This document shows, in pieces, positions 8,382 through 17,003 of a stretch of DNA of 64,000 nt (positions are counted from its first letter, which is position 1; every line of letters begins with the position of its first letter). The stretch covers positions 1 through 64,000 of the forward strand of contig JBNJEU010000004.1 of assembly GCA_051746205.1 (NCBI GenBank), given 5' to 3'. The notes under the pieces are model-generated. The model made no database searches. It saw nothing but the letters and a program-made list of their open reading frames with translations, and was not told where the DNA came from. Both the position numbers and the translations under genes were made by a program. The stretch is from Thiohalospira sp051746205 (GTDB lineage: Bacteria > Pseudomonadota > Gammaproteobacteria > Thiohalospirales > Thiohalospiraceae).

Positions 8382-8396
8382 GAAACCCCGGGTTTC
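8382..8396. repeat. Palindrome in the GGDEF/kinase divergent promoter region
   Basis: GAAACCCCGGGTTTC, two perfect 7-bp arms around one central base, lying 12 bp upstream of the GGDEF start codon and just before its ribosome site. Could be an operator or a 5'-UTR hairpin. Confidence 0.4.
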
Positions 8397-8421
8397 CTGT
8401 CGAGCGCCCACCTTACTGCAT

Positions 8422-8451
8422 TTGTGGAAAGTGATCATCCAGTTCTATACT
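8422..8451 (+). promoter_or_regulatory. Candidate promoter for the histidine kinase
   Basis: TTGTGG (8422-8427), 18-bp spacer and TATACT (8446-8451, 5 of 6). It would start transcription near 8458, about 30 bases before the chosen kinase start codon. Confidence 0.4.
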
Positions 8452-8489
8452 TCACAGAGTCCCCTGTTCGAGGCTTGACCCCCCTGTCC

Positions 8490-10580
8490 ATGGCGCTGGC
8501 GCAATCCTCTCCCCTCACCGGCCGGACCCCGACCCTGTTGATCGGGGTGGCGGTGGCCATCGCCGGCATCCTCGGCACGATGCTGCTCTGGTTCGTTCAC
8601 AGCGAGCGCGAAAACACCATCGCCACCAGCGAGGCCCATGTCATGGGCATGACCCGCGCCCATGCCGCCGCCCTGACCCGCGCCCTCTCCGATTACGAAC
8701 GTGAACTCGACACCCTGGGGGAGTCCATCGCGAATCACGGTGGCGATTCCGACGAGGTGACCCGACACCTCCACCGTTATCGAAAGCACAACGCCGAACT
8801 CATGGACCTGCTGGTGCTCGACGAAAAGGGTGTCATCACGGCCTGGACCCAGGAGGGTGAACGACCCGATGTGACCAATCGCGACTACTTCACCGCGCAC
8901 CGTGAGAACGCATTCGACCCCGGCGAACCGTACATCTCGCCACCACTGCAATCGCGTGTCCACGACGACCGCCCCTTCATGGCCATGAGCCGATCTCTGG
9001 AGACAGACGACGGCTCGCGAGTGGTGCTGGTCTTCCTCGTCGACATCGAACAGCTTGCCCATTCCCTGGAGACCGATACACAGGCCATCGACACCACCAT
9101 GGTCGCCACCACCCTGGACGGCACCACCTACTTCCGACTCCCGTACACCGAGGAGGCCGCCGGCACGGTCCTGGAACCCATGACTACGCTGGAGCACATC
9201 GAACGTGAGATGCTCGAACACGTCACCTCCCCCTTCGACGGCGAGGAGTACATCGTCGGCCTGCGCCGCCTCGACCCCTACCCGATGGCCGTGATCGCCG
9301 GGAAGAACCGCAGCCAGGCCCTCGTTGGCGAGTCGCGCAAGGCCTTGATCATGGGGCTCCTTTACCTCTTCGCCCTGTTGTTGATCAGCGCCGTGACCCG
9401 CCTGCTGGTCCGCCTGTTCCGAGATCAGGAGGCCACATCCCGGTCCAATCGCGAGCGTGCCAAGGAGGCTGTGGCCCTCAACACGGTCATCCACCTCTCT
9501 CTGGATGAAGAGAAGCCCGTCGGGGAATTTCTGCAAGCCAGCGTGGATGCGATTCCCCCGGGTTTCCAGGACCCCGATCGCACCGCCGCGCGCATCCGCC
9601 TGCCGGACCAGGTCGTGACCAGCACCCCGTTCTTCGAGGGACCGCTGAGCCTGGAGACACCGCTGGTGGTGGGCTCCGAACCCGTCGGCTCTCTGGAGGT
9701 CTTCCTGTCGCCGGGGGAACACCAGGCCCTGGGCTTCCTGCCGGAGGAACAGCGCCTGATGGAGGCGCTGGCCGGCCACCTCGGCCAGGCCCTTCACCGT
9801 CGTGCCGTTCTGGCGGAACGCCGAGCCATGCAGACCGATCTCGAGCGTTCCAACGCTGACCTGGAACAGTTCGCCTACGCCGTCTCCCACGATCTGCGCG
9901 AACCCCTGCGGATGGTCAACAGCTATCTGGGTCTGCTGACCCGTCAACTCGACGAAGACGGGACGGACCTCCCGGAGTCGGCGCGGGAACGGATCCAGCA
10001 CTACCTGGACCACGCCCGTGACGGCGCCACGCGCATGGACAAGATGCTGCTGTCGCTACTGGACTACTCCCGAGTCGGGAGAGCCACCGAGTCCATGGCG
10101 GAACACGACGCGCGTGCACTGGTGGACGAGGCCCTCGCATTCCTCGGACCCTCGCTGGAAGAGAGCGACGCCACGGTAGAAGTATCCGGGGAATGGCCCA
10201 CGGTGCATGTCAGCCGCGACGAGCTCACCCGACTGTTCCAGAACCTCGTCGGCAATGCCCTCAAATACCGCTCGCCCGACACGGCACCGACCATCCACAT
10301 CCATGCCTCCGTGGAAGGTCGTTGGTTCCGGGCCTGCGTCGAGGACGACGGCATCGGCATCGCTCCGGAACAGCTGGATCGCCTGTTCAAGGTCTTCTCC
10401 CGCCTGCACACCCGTGACGAATACCAGGGCCATGGCATCGGCCTTGCTCTCTGCCGGCGCATCGCTGAACACCACGGCGGCACCATCGAGGCGGAGTCCG
10501 AGGGGCCGGGACACGGCAGCCGTTTCTGCTTCCGGCTTCCCGTGGTGGTCGAATCCGGACGGCAGGAAGACGGGTTTTAA
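8490..10580 (+). CDS. Cache-domain sensor histidine kinase
   Basis: 696 aa from the ATG at 8490. Membrane helix ~13-36, large extracytoplasmic Cache-like sensor (~37-285, with DLLVLDEKGVITAW and TNRDYFTAHRE), second membrane helix ~295-315, a GAF-like linker domain (~335-460), HisKA with acceptor His in YAVSHDLREPLRMVNSYL, and an HATPase_c domain (LFQNLVGNALKY N-box, DDGIGIAPE G1, GHGIGLALCRRI G2). The dimerisation motif resembles phytochrome-type kinases. No HAMP domain or linked response regulator. The start is uncertain: the frame is open 126 bases further into the divergent gene and no strong ribosome site is present, but the candidate promoter at 8422-8451 favours 8490. Confidence 0.88.
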   Translation: MALAQSSPLTGRTPTLLIGVAVAIAGILGTMLLWFVHSERENTIATSEAHVMGMTRAHAAALTRALSDYERELDTLGESIANHGGDSDEVTRHLHRYRKHNAELMDLLVLDEKGVITAWTQEGERPDVTNRDYFTAHRENAFDPGEPYISPPLQSRVHDDRPFMAMSRSLETDDGSRVVLVFLVDIEQLAHSLETDTQAIDTTMVATTLDGTTYFRLPYTEEAAGTVLEPMTTLEHIEREMLEHVTSPFDGEEYIVGLRRLDPYPMAVIAGKNRSQALVGESRKALIMGLLYLFALLLISAVTRLLVRLFRDQEATSRSNRERAKEAVALNTVIHLSLDEEKPVGEFLQASVDAIPPGFQDPDRTAARIRLPDQVVTSTPFFEGPLSLETPLVVGSEPVGSLEVFLSPGEHQALGFLPEEQRLMEALAGHLGQALHRRAVLAERRAMQTDLERSNADLEQFAYAVSHDLREPLRMVNSYLGLLTRQLDEDGTDLPESARERIQHYLDHARDGATRMDKMLLSLLDYSRVGRATESMAEHDARALVDEALAFLGPSLEESDATVEVSGEWPTVHVSRDELTRLFQNLVGNALKYRSPDTAPTIHIHASVEGRWFRACVEDDGIGIAPEQLDRLFKVFSRLHTRDEYQGHGIGLALCRRIAEHHGGTIEAESEGPGHGSRFCFRLPVVVESGRQEDGF

Positions 10581-10610
10581 CGCCCCCCTGGCCCACCACT
10601 TCAGGAGGAG

Positions 10611-11015
10611 TCAGGCCGAAGCCCCCGCGAGGGGGTTACCGACCTCCATGACCACGAAGGCCACGGCGTGATCCTGTTCGTCACTCAGAGAGAGATGATG
10701 GGCGGTTACGCCGAAGGCGCCGGCCCGAACGGCCGCCTCGCCACGCAGCACCAACCGCGGCTGCCCACCGGGGTGATGATCCACGGCCACATCGGCGAGA
10801 CGAATGCCGCCGGTAAATCCGGTTCCCAGTGCCTTGACGGCCGCCTCCTTGGCGGCGAACCGCTTCGCCAGCAGTCGGGATGGGTGGGCGGCGGACCCGA
10901 AGGACGGGAATTCGTCGGGATGGAGGATGCGATGGGCCAGCTCGTCGCCGAAACGGTCCAGACTGCGCGCCAGGCGAGCCACCGCCACGATATCGGTGCC
11001 GATGCCGTGGATCAC
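10611..11015 (-). CDS. acpS: Holo-[acyl-carrier-protein] synthase
   Basis: 134 aa; transfers 4'-phosphopantetheine from CoA to apo-ACP. Contains the Mg-binding motif GIGTDIVAVARL near the N-terminus and RFAAKEAAVKALGTG, both hallmarks of AcpS. Start codon is GTG at 11015, overlapping the pdxJ stop codon (GTGA), as in the conserved pdxJ-acpS pair. Last gene of the long leftward rpoE-to-acpS gene block; it converges on the histidine kinase with 30 bp between stops. Confidence 0.95.
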   Translation of the reverse strand: MIHGIGTDIVAVARLARSLDRFGDELAHRILHPDEFPSFGSAAHPSRLLAKRFAAKEAAVKALGTGFTGGIRLADVAVDHHPGGQPRLVLRGEAAVRAGAFGVTAHHLSLSDEQDHAVAFVVMEVGNPLAGASA

Positions 11016-11746
11016 CCGCGCGCCTCGCGCATCAGCCGCTTCATCTCGGCCACTGCTCCTTCCAGCCCACTGAATACCGCGCGGGCGACGATGGCATGGC
11101 CGATGTTCAGCTCCTGGATGGGGTCCAGGGCCGCGATCGGCTCGACATTGTGATAGTTGAGCCCATGACCGGCATTGACCACCAGACCGGAGGCGTCGGC
11201 TGCGGCCACGGCCCGGCTGATCCGCATGAACTCCAGGTGGCGTTCCTCCGCCGTGGCGGCGTCGGCGTAGCCGCCGGTGTGGATCTCCACCACCGGGGCA
11301 CCGGCGGCGCGGGCCGCTTCCACCTGTTCCACCTCCGGATCGATGAACAGCGACACCCGCACACCGGCAGCGGCCAAACGCGTGCAGGCGGCACCAACGC
11401 GTTCAGGCTGCCCCCTTACATCGAGTCCCCCCTCGGTGGTCAGCTCCTCGCGTCGCTCCGGTACCAGACAGCAATCGGCCGGGCGCAGTCGCTCCGCCAC
11501 TTGCAGCATCTCCTCGGTGACCGCCATCTCCAGATTGACCCGGGTCGCAACGGTGGCCGCCACCAGTTCCAGATCCCGATCCTGGATATGGCGCCGGTCC
11601 TCGCGCAGATGCAGGGTAACGGAATCGGCTCCGCCCTGCTCGGCGATCAGGGCCGCCTGGACCGGATCGGGGAAGCGCGTCCCCCGGGCCTGACGCAGGG
11701 TGGCCACGTGGTCGATGTTCACGCCCAGCAGGATGTTCTGTTCCAT
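11012..11746 (-). CDS. pdxJ: Pyridoxine 5'-phosphate synthase
   Basis: 244 aa TIM barrel that condenses 1-deoxyxylulose 5-phosphate with 3-amino-2-oxopropyl phosphate to PNP. Start MEQNILLGVNIDHVATLRQA contains the N-terminal signature; the catalytic Glu region (VNLEMAVTEEM), the histidine in HTGGYAD and the phosphate loop VNAGHGLNYHN are present. ATG at 11746 matches the family start; the longer open frame upstream overlaps recO and is ignored. Gap of 10 bp after recO; overlaps acpS by 4 bp. Confidence 0.96.
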   Translation of the reverse strand: MEQNILLGVNIDHVATLRQARGTRFPDPVQAALIAEQGGADSVTLHLREDRRHIQDRDLELVAATVATRVNLEMAVTEEMLQVAERLRPADCCLVPERREELTTEGGLDVRGQPERVGAACTRLAAAGVRVSLFIDPEVEQVEAARAAGAPVVEIHTGGYADAATAEERHLEFMRISRAVAAADASGLVVNAGHGLNYHNVEPIAALDPIQELNIGHAIVARAVFSGLEGAVAEMKRLMREARG

Positions 11747-11756
11747 GGTGTCCTCT

Positions 11757-12488
11757 TCAGTCGCCGCTTTCGCCGGGCCGTCGCCGCCCCCGGAACAGGG
11801 CCCGGCTGGCCAGCGGCCGGTCGCCCAGATGGGAGGCCAGCACCGCCCGCATGATCGCCTTGGCTTCACGCAGGACCACCGCATCGCGGTAATCCTCGGC
11901 GGCCATGGCATGCAGGGTGGTGCCCGCCACCACGAGTCCCGCCGTGCGCTCGTCGGCCGGTGCCGGCACGGGCCCGCTGCCCGGATGATAACAGTAGCGC
12001 GCGTCGGGTTGGACCGCCCCGCCGCCATCCGCTCGTTCCAGCAACGGCGGCGCATAGCCCAGGTGGCCGAGCAGGCGGCCCTCGAAGCGGCGCAGAGTGG
12101 CCTCGCCGGGGGCCTCCACCAGCGCCTGCAGGGTGGTGCCGTACTCGTCGAACAGGGGCGGATGGGGATCGTGGCGGTGGGTCAACCGCACCATGAGTTC
12201 GTTGACGTAGAGCCCCTGCAGACTCGCCTCGCCACCCAACGGCAGCGAGCGCCCGGCGGCCTCGACATGGCCCAGGGTGGCCAGTTCACCGCGACCGGAC
12301 CAACCGGCCAGCAGGGGATGAAAGGGTTGCAACAGCGCGCCGCGCGGATTGCGACCGCTGCGCGCGCCGCGCGCCACCATGCCGATGCGACCGTGATGGC
12401 GGGCAAGGAATTCGACGATCAGGCTGGTGTTGCCGTAGGCACGGCGATGGAGCACGTAACCGGGTTCCAGAACGGTCCGCTCGCCCAT
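11757..12488 (-). CDS. recO: DNA repair protein RecO
   Basis: 243 aa; RecFOR-pathway mediator that anneals ssDNA and helps load RecA. N-terminal OB-fold (LEPGYVLHRRAYGNTSLIVEFLA begins the domain; GRIGMVARGARS follows) and a helical C-terminal region with LLGHLGYAPPL. As in most gammaproteobacterial RecO, the zinc cysteines seen in Gram-positive homologues are absent; the family core YCYHP remains. Three bases separate it from the era stop; part of rnc-era-recO-pdxJ. Confidence 0.93.
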   Translation of the reverse strand: MGERTVLEPGYVLHRRAYGNTSLIVEFLARHHGRIGMVARGARSGRNPRGALLQPFHPLLAGWSGRGELATLGHVEAAGRSLPLGGEASLQGLYVNELMVRLTHRHDPHPPLFDEYGTTLQALVEAPGEATLRRFEGRLLGHLGYAPPLLERADGGGAVQPDARYCYHPGSGPVPAPADERTAGLVVAGTTLHAMAAEDYRDAVVLREAKAIMRAVLASHLGDRPLASRALFRGRRRPGESGD

Positions 12489-12491
12489 GGC

Positions 12492-13397
12492 CTAGGCGTC
12501 TTCGCGGTAGCCGAGACTCTTCAGGGCGCGCTCGTCATCGGACCAGTTCTCCTTGACCTTGGCCCACAGGCGCAGATAGACACGATGATCGAACAGTCGC
12601 TCCATGTCCCGGCGGGCGCGCTCCCCCACCTCCTTGAGGACCGTGCCGCCGCGACCGATGACGATCCCCTTGTGGCTCTCGCGCTCCACCCAGATGGTGG
12701 CGGCGATCTGCAGCTGCCCCTCCTCCTCGCGGAACTCGTCGATGGCCACCGTCAGGGCGTAGGGCAGCTCCTGCTCCAGCCGTCGAGTCAGTTTCTCGCG
12801 AACGATCTCGGCGGCCAGGAAACGTTCGGTGGCGTCGGTAAGCTGGTCCTCCGGGAACAGCGCCGGACCCTCGGGCAGTCGGCTCTCCATCTCCGTCTCC
12901 AGGGCCTCGACATTCTCGCCGGACTCGGCCGACAGCGGCACCACGGTAGCGAACTCGAGGCGCCCCCCCATCTCCTGCATGAAGGGGAGCAGTTGCGCCT
13001 TGTCGCGGATCCGGTCGACCTTGTTCACCGCCAGGATGACCGGCACGCGGGCCGTCTCCAGCGCCCGCAGCACCGCCTCGTCCTCGTCGGTGAAGCGCCC
13101 CGCCTCCACCAGCCAGACCACCAGATCGACGTCGTGGATGGCGTTGCGGGCCACCTGATTCATGTACCGGTTCACCGCCTTCTTCTGCCCCTGGTGCATC
13201 CCCGGGGTGTCGACATAGAGCAGCTGGGCCGCGGGGGTGGTGCGAACGCCGGTCAGACGATGCCGGGTGGTCTGTGCCCGCTGTGAGGTGATGCTGATCT
13301 TCTCCCCCACCAGCCGGTTGAGCAGGGTCGACTTGCCGACATTGGGACGGCCCACCAGGGCGATGAAGCCGCAACGGAAGGGGGGGGTCTCTCTCAT
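12492..13397 (-). CDS. era: GTPase Era
   Basis: 301 aa; binds 16S rRNA and acts in 30S maturation. G1 GRPNVGKSTLLN, G3 DTPGMH, G4 NKVD and G5 SAES define the GTPase domain; the C-terminal KH domain has VIGRGGTVLKEVG. Start ATG at 13397 overlaps the rnc stop (ATGA). The open frame extends upstream inside rnc but the family N-terminus (CGFIALVGRPNVG) is correctly spaced from this ATG. Confidence 0.96.
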   Translation of the reverse strand: MRETPPFRCGFIALVGRPNVGKSTLLNRLVGEKISITSQRAQTTRHRLTGVRTTPAAQLLYVDTPGMHQGQKKAVNRYMNQVARNAIHDVDLVVWLVEAGRFTDEDEAVLRALETARVPVILAVNKVDRIRDKAQLLPFMQEMGGRLEFATVVPLSAESGENVEALETEMESRLPEGPALFPEDQLTDATERFLAAEIVREKLTRRLEQELPYALTVAIDEFREEEGQLQIAATIWVERESHKGIVIGRGGTVLKEVGERARRDMERLFDHRVYLRLWAKVKENWSDDERALKSLGYREDA

Positions 13398-14074
13398 GCG
13401 CCCAGCTGCTCCAGGGCGGCCTCGGCGGCCGCCTGTTCGGCCTTGCGACGGGTCTCGCCCTCGCCGCGCACCGGTTGATCGATGCCGTCCACGCTGCAAT
13501 GGACGACGAAACGGCTGGCGTGGGTGGCGTTGTTGTTCACCGACTCCACCAGCTCGTATTCGGGACGCGGCCGACGCCGCCCCTGGAGGTACTCCTGCAG
13601 CCGCGTCTTCGGATCCTTCAGCCGGGTCAGGGGTGGCAGGGCCAGCAGACGGGGCTGGAAATAGCGTTCCACCAGGGCCTGGCACGGCTCCAGACCACCG
13701 TCGAGATAGAGGGCGCCGATGATCGCTTCGACGGCGTCGGCCATCACCGATTCGCGCCGACGACCACCGCTCTTCATCTCTCCCGAACCCATGCGCAGAT
13801 AGTCACTGATCCCCATTTCCGAGGCGATCTCGGCGAGGGTATCGCCCTTGACCAGCCGCGCTCGAACCCGTGAGAGATCGCCCTCGTCGGCCGCCGGGAA
13901 ATGGGCGTAGATCCGCTCGCTGATCATGAAGCTGAGCACCGAATCACCGAGGAATTCCAGACGTTCGTAATGCGCCCCGCCGGCGCTGCGATGGGTCATC
14001 GCCTGACGCAGCAGTTCCGGCTGGGCGAAGGTGTAGTCGAGGGCCTTCATGAGACCCCGGATGTCGTTGGCCAT
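13394..14074 (-). CDS. rnc: Ribonuclease III
   Basis: 226 aa; cuts double-stranded RNA in rRNA and mRNA processing. The signature ERLEFLGDSVLSF (catalytic Glu/Asp) and the second acidic site in MADAVEAIIGALYLDGG are intact. A double-stranded RNA-binding domain occupies ~155-226 (DPKTRLQEYLQGRRRPRPEY; final helix RRKAEQAAAEAAL). Lies between lepB and era with a 4-bp overlap to era; in many bacteria RNase III autoregulates this operon through a 5' structure, which I did not identify here. Confidence 0.96.
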   Translation of the reverse strand: MANDIRGLMKALDYTFAQPELLRQAMTHRSAGGAHYERLEFLGDSVLSFMISERIYAHFPAADEGDLSRVRARLVKGDTLAEIASEMGISDYLRMGSGEMKSGGRRRESVMADAVEAIIGALYLDGGLEPCQALVERYFQPRLLALPPLTRLKDPKTRLQEYLQGRRRPRPEYELVESVNNNATHASRFVVHCSVDGIDQPVRGEGETRRKAEQAAAEAALEQLGA

Positions 14075-14083
14075 GCGCGGCTC

Positions 14084-14899
14084 CTATTCCACCATCGAGC
14101 CCAGTCGCTCCCAGCGGATGGTGTTGTCGACGCTGTCCCAGTTCATCCAGATCAGGAAGGCGCGGCCCACCAGGTGGTCTTCGGGTACCGGACCCCAGAA
14201 CCGGCTGTCGCGACTGTTGTCGCGGTTGTCACCGACGGCGAAATAATGGCCTTCGGGGACGCGATAGCTGAAGTCCTGATCAAAACCGCCGGGCTCCAGC
14301 AGCACACGGTATTCGGCATCGCCAAGCCGCTCTCGATAAAGACGCGCCCCGGTCATCGCCGCCGCCGTGCCTTCGCCCCGATAGCGCCCCTCGGACTCGC
14401 GGACCACCGCCTCGCCATTGATGTAAAAGGCCTTGTCGCGGAATTCGATGGTGTCCCCCGGGAGCCCGATGATCCGCTTGATGTAGTCGATGCCCGGGTC
14501 CTCCGGGTAGCGGAACACGGCCACATCGCCACGTTCCGGCTCGCCGAGCTCGAGGATCCGGGTATTGATCACCGGCAGCCGCAGACCGTAGCTGAACTTG
14601 TTCACCAGGATGAAGTCGCCGGTAAGCAGAGTCGGCATCATGGAGCCCGAAGGGATGCGGAAGGGCTCCACCACAAAGGAACGCAGCACCAGCACGACCA
14701 GGATCACCGGAAAGAAGGCCCGGGCATATTCCACCGTGGTGGGCTGGCGCCGCGTCTTCTCGACAGTCGCCTCGTCCGCCCCCTGTTCGACCAGAAGCTC
14801 GGCCCGCTCGCGCCGCGCCGGCGCCCACCAGAGAACATCCAGCGCCCACAGGACACCGGTAACAAAGGTGGCAAGGACCAGAAGGAGGGGGAAATCCAT
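14084..14899 (-). CDS. lepB: Signal peptidase I
   Basis: 271 aa; cleaves Sec and Tat signal peptides. Two N-terminal membrane helices (~3-22 and ~60-80), catalytic serine in RIPSGSMMPTLLTGD, and general-base lysine in YIKRIIGLPGD. Box E GDNRDNSRDSRFWG is intact. The arrangement lepA-lepB-rnc-era is standard for the class. Only three bases separate it from the lepA stop. Confidence 0.96.
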   Translation of the reverse strand: MDFPLLLVLATFVTGVLWALDVLWWAPARRERAELLVEQGADEATVEKTRRQPTTVEYARAFFPVILVVLVLRSFVVEPFRIPSGSMMPTLLTGDFILVNKFSYGLRLPVINTRILELGEPERGDVAVFRYPEDPGIDYIKRIIGLPGDTIEFRDKAFYINGEAVVRESEGRYRGEGTAAAMTGARLYRERLGDAEYRVLLEPGGFDQDFSYRVPEGHYFAVGDNRDNSRDSRFWGPVPEDHLVGRAFLIWMNWDSVDNTIRWERLGSMVE

Positions 14900-14902
14900 C
14901 GG

Positions 14903-16708
14903 CTAATCCTTCTTGCCGACGTCGAGTACGGCCAGAAAGGCCTCCTGGGGAATATCCACCTTGCCGACACTCTTCATGCGTTTCTTGCCCTCTTTCTGTT
15001 TCTCCAGCAGCTTGCGCTTGCGGGTGGCGTCCCCGCCATAGCACTTGGCGGTGACGTTCTTGCGCAGTGCCTTGACCGTGGAGCGCGCGATGACACGATT
15101 ACCGATGGCCGCCTGCACGGCGATGTCGAACATCTGCCGCGGAATCAGCTCCTTCATCCGTTCGGCGATGTCGCGGCCGCGTCCCTCCGCCTGGTTGCGG
15201 TGGACGATGGTGGCCAGCGCGTCGACCTTCTCGCCGTTGATGAGGATGTCGACCTTGACCAGATCGGCGGCCTGAAAGCGGCGGAAATCGTACTCGAAGG
15301 AAGCATAGCCCTTGCTGACCGATTTCAGCCGGTCGAAGAAGTCGAGCACCACCTCGTTGAGCGGCATCTCGTAGGTCAGCTGCACCTGGTTGCCGACATA
15401 CAGCATGTTCTTCTGATCGCCGCGTTTCTCCACGCAGAGGGTGATGACGTTGCCGACGAACTCCTGCGGCACCAGGATGCTCGCCTCGATGATCGGCTCG
15501 CGGATCTCGTTGACACTGTTCACCGGCGGCAGGTCGGAGGGGTTGGAAATGTACTCCACCTCGCCGTCCACGGTCTCCACCTCGAAGACCACCGTCGGTG
15601 CGGTGGTGATCAGGTCGATGTCGTACTCGCGCTCCAGCCGCGCCTGGATGATTTCCATGTGCAGCATGCCGAGAAAGCCACAACGGAAGCCGAAACCGAG
15701 GGCGTCGGAGACCTCCGGTTCGTAGAACAGCGCGGCGTCGTTGAGCCGCAGTTTACCCAGGGCGTCGCGCAGGTCCTCGTACTGATCCGAGGTCACCGGG
15801 AACAGCCCGGCGAAGACCCGCGGCTTGACCTCCTTGAAGCCGGGGATGCGTTGGTCGGCGGGGCGGCTGGTATGGGTCAGGGTATCACCCACCGGGGCGC
15901 CGTCGATCTCCTTGATGCCCGAGATGACGAAACCGACCTCGCCGGCCTCCAGGATCCGGCCGTCGCGCATCACCGGCGTGAAGATCCCGATGCGGTCCAC
16001 CTGATGGCTGCGACCGGTGGACATCACCGTGAACTTCTCGCCCTTCTTCAGCCGACCCTCCTTGATCCGCACCAGGGAGACGACACCGAGGTAGTTGTCG
16101 AACCAGGAATCGATGATCAGGGCCTTCAGCGGCGCCTCGCGGTCCCCCCGGGGCGCCGGGATATCGGCAACCAGCCGCTCCAGCAGCTCCGGCACCCCCT
16201 CCCCGGTCTTGGCGGAGACCCGGGGGGCGTCCCGGGCCTCGAGCCCGATGATCTCCTCGATCTCGTTGATGACCCGGTCGGCATCGGCCGCCGGCAGATC
16301 GATCTTGTTGAGGACGGGGATGACCTCCAGGTCCTGCTCGATGGCCGTGTAGCAGTTGGCCACGCTCTGCGCCTCGACCCCCTGGGAAGCGTCCACGACC
16401 AGCAGCGCCCCCTCGCAGGCATAGAGTGAGCGGCTGACCTCGTAGGAGAAATCGACGTGGCCCGGGGTGTCGATGAAGTTCAGGCGATAGGTCTCGCCGT
16501 CACGGGCGTGGTAGTCGAGACTGACGCTCTGAGCCTTGATGGTGATGCCGCGCTCGCGCTCCAGATCCATGGAGTCGAGAACCTGCTCGCGCATCTCGCG
16601 TTCGGTGAGCCCCTCGCAGGTCTGAATGATGCGATCCGACAGGGTCGACTTGCCGTGGTCGATGTGGGCGATGATCGAGAAGTTGCGGATGCGCGACTGG
16701 TCCGTCAT
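14903..16708 (-). CDS. lepA: Elongation factor 4 (back-translocating GTPase)
   Basis: 601 aa (family ~600). GTPase motifs AHIDHGKST (G1), RGITIKAQ (G2), DTPGHVDF (G3), NKIDLP (G4) and SAKTGEG (G5); EF-G-like domains follow and the LepA-specific C-terminal domain ends in KCYGGDATRKRKLLEKQKEG. Start taken at ATG 16708 (MTDQSRIRNFS) because homologues begin a few residues before IRNFSIIAHID; an in-frame GTG 15 bases upstream is the alternative. Neither start has a strong ribosome site. Confidence 0.96.
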   Translation of the reverse strand: MTDQSRIRNFSIIAHIDHGKSTLSDRIIQTCEGLTEREMREQVLDSMDLERERGITIKAQSVSLDYHARDGETYRLNFIDTPGHVDFSYEVSRSLYACEGALLVVDASQGVEAQSVANCYTAIEQDLEVIPVLNKIDLPAADADRVINEIEEIIGLEARDAPRVSAKTGEGVPELLERLVADIPAPRGDREAPLKALIIDSWFDNYLGVVSLVRIKEGRLKKGEKFTVMSTGRSHQVDRIGIFTPVMRDGRILEAGEVGFVISGIKEIDGAPVGDTLTHTSRPADQRIPGFKEVKPRVFAGLFPVTSDQYEDLRDALGKLRLNDAALFYEPEVSDALGFGFRCGFLGMLHMEIIQARLEREYDIDLITTAPTVVFEVETVDGEVEYISNPSDLPPVNSVNEIREPIIEASILVPQEFVGNVITLCVEKRGDQKNMLYVGNQVQLTYEMPLNEVVLDFFDRLKSVSKGYASFEYDFRRFQAADLVKVDILINGEKVDALATIVHRNQAEGRGRDIAERMKELIPRQMFDIAVQAAIGNRVIARSTVKALRKNVTAKCYGGDATRKRKLLEKQKEGKKRMKSVGKVDIPQEAFLAVLDVGKKD

Positions 16709-16748
16709 GGATTGCGGTGCCACCGGGTTTGCGTGATAGTGAAGCCCC

Positions 16749-17003
16749 CTAGTCTAACCCAACCACGCCTTCCAGATAATCCCGGACCTTCGGAACATCC
16801 ACGCGGCCCTCGTCGATGGTCGCGCCGCGATGGACCACCACCGGGACCCGATGGCCGTGGGCCGCCTCCCATGCCGGGTGGTCCTCGACATAGCGCGGCT
16901 CCAGAGTCAGGGCAAACGCATCGGCCATCGCCTGCAGCTCGTCGGCGACGCTGCCGCAGAGGTGGCAGCCGCGCCGCGTATAGAGGATCAGCGCATCGCT
17001 CAC
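16749..17003 (-). CDS. Glutaredoxin-family thioredoxin-fold protein
   Basis: 84 aa. Thioredoxin fold with a CxxC redox site in YTRRGCHLCGSVADEL and the cis-proline segment HRVPVVVHRGATID, typical of the DUF836/glutaredoxin-like group often found between mucD and lepA. Likely a thiol-disulfide oxidoreductase in the cytoplasm; substrate unknown. ATG overlaps the mucD stop by 4 bp. Confidence 0.85.
   Translation of the reverse strand: MSDALILYTRRGCHLCGSVADELQAMADAFALTLEPRYVEDHPAWEAAHGHRVPVVVHRGATIDEGRVDVPKVRDYLEGVVGLD

Noticed and set aside
8445..10013. A 522-codon minus-strand frame inside the histidine kinase gene
   Set aside because: Translation is biased low-complexity sequence without domains; the plus strand encodes a full kinase.
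10619..10640. CCCCC-GCGA-GGGGG hairpin near the histidine kinase end as a terminator
   Set aside because: It lies inside the acpS coding sequence, has a 5-bp stem and is followed by only two T residues.
13901..16429. An 842-codon open frame on the plus strand across rnc, lepB and lepA
   Set aside because: It is antisense to three complete conserved genes. Long antisense frames are expected in GC-rich DNA, and this one has no ribosome site or recognisable domain.
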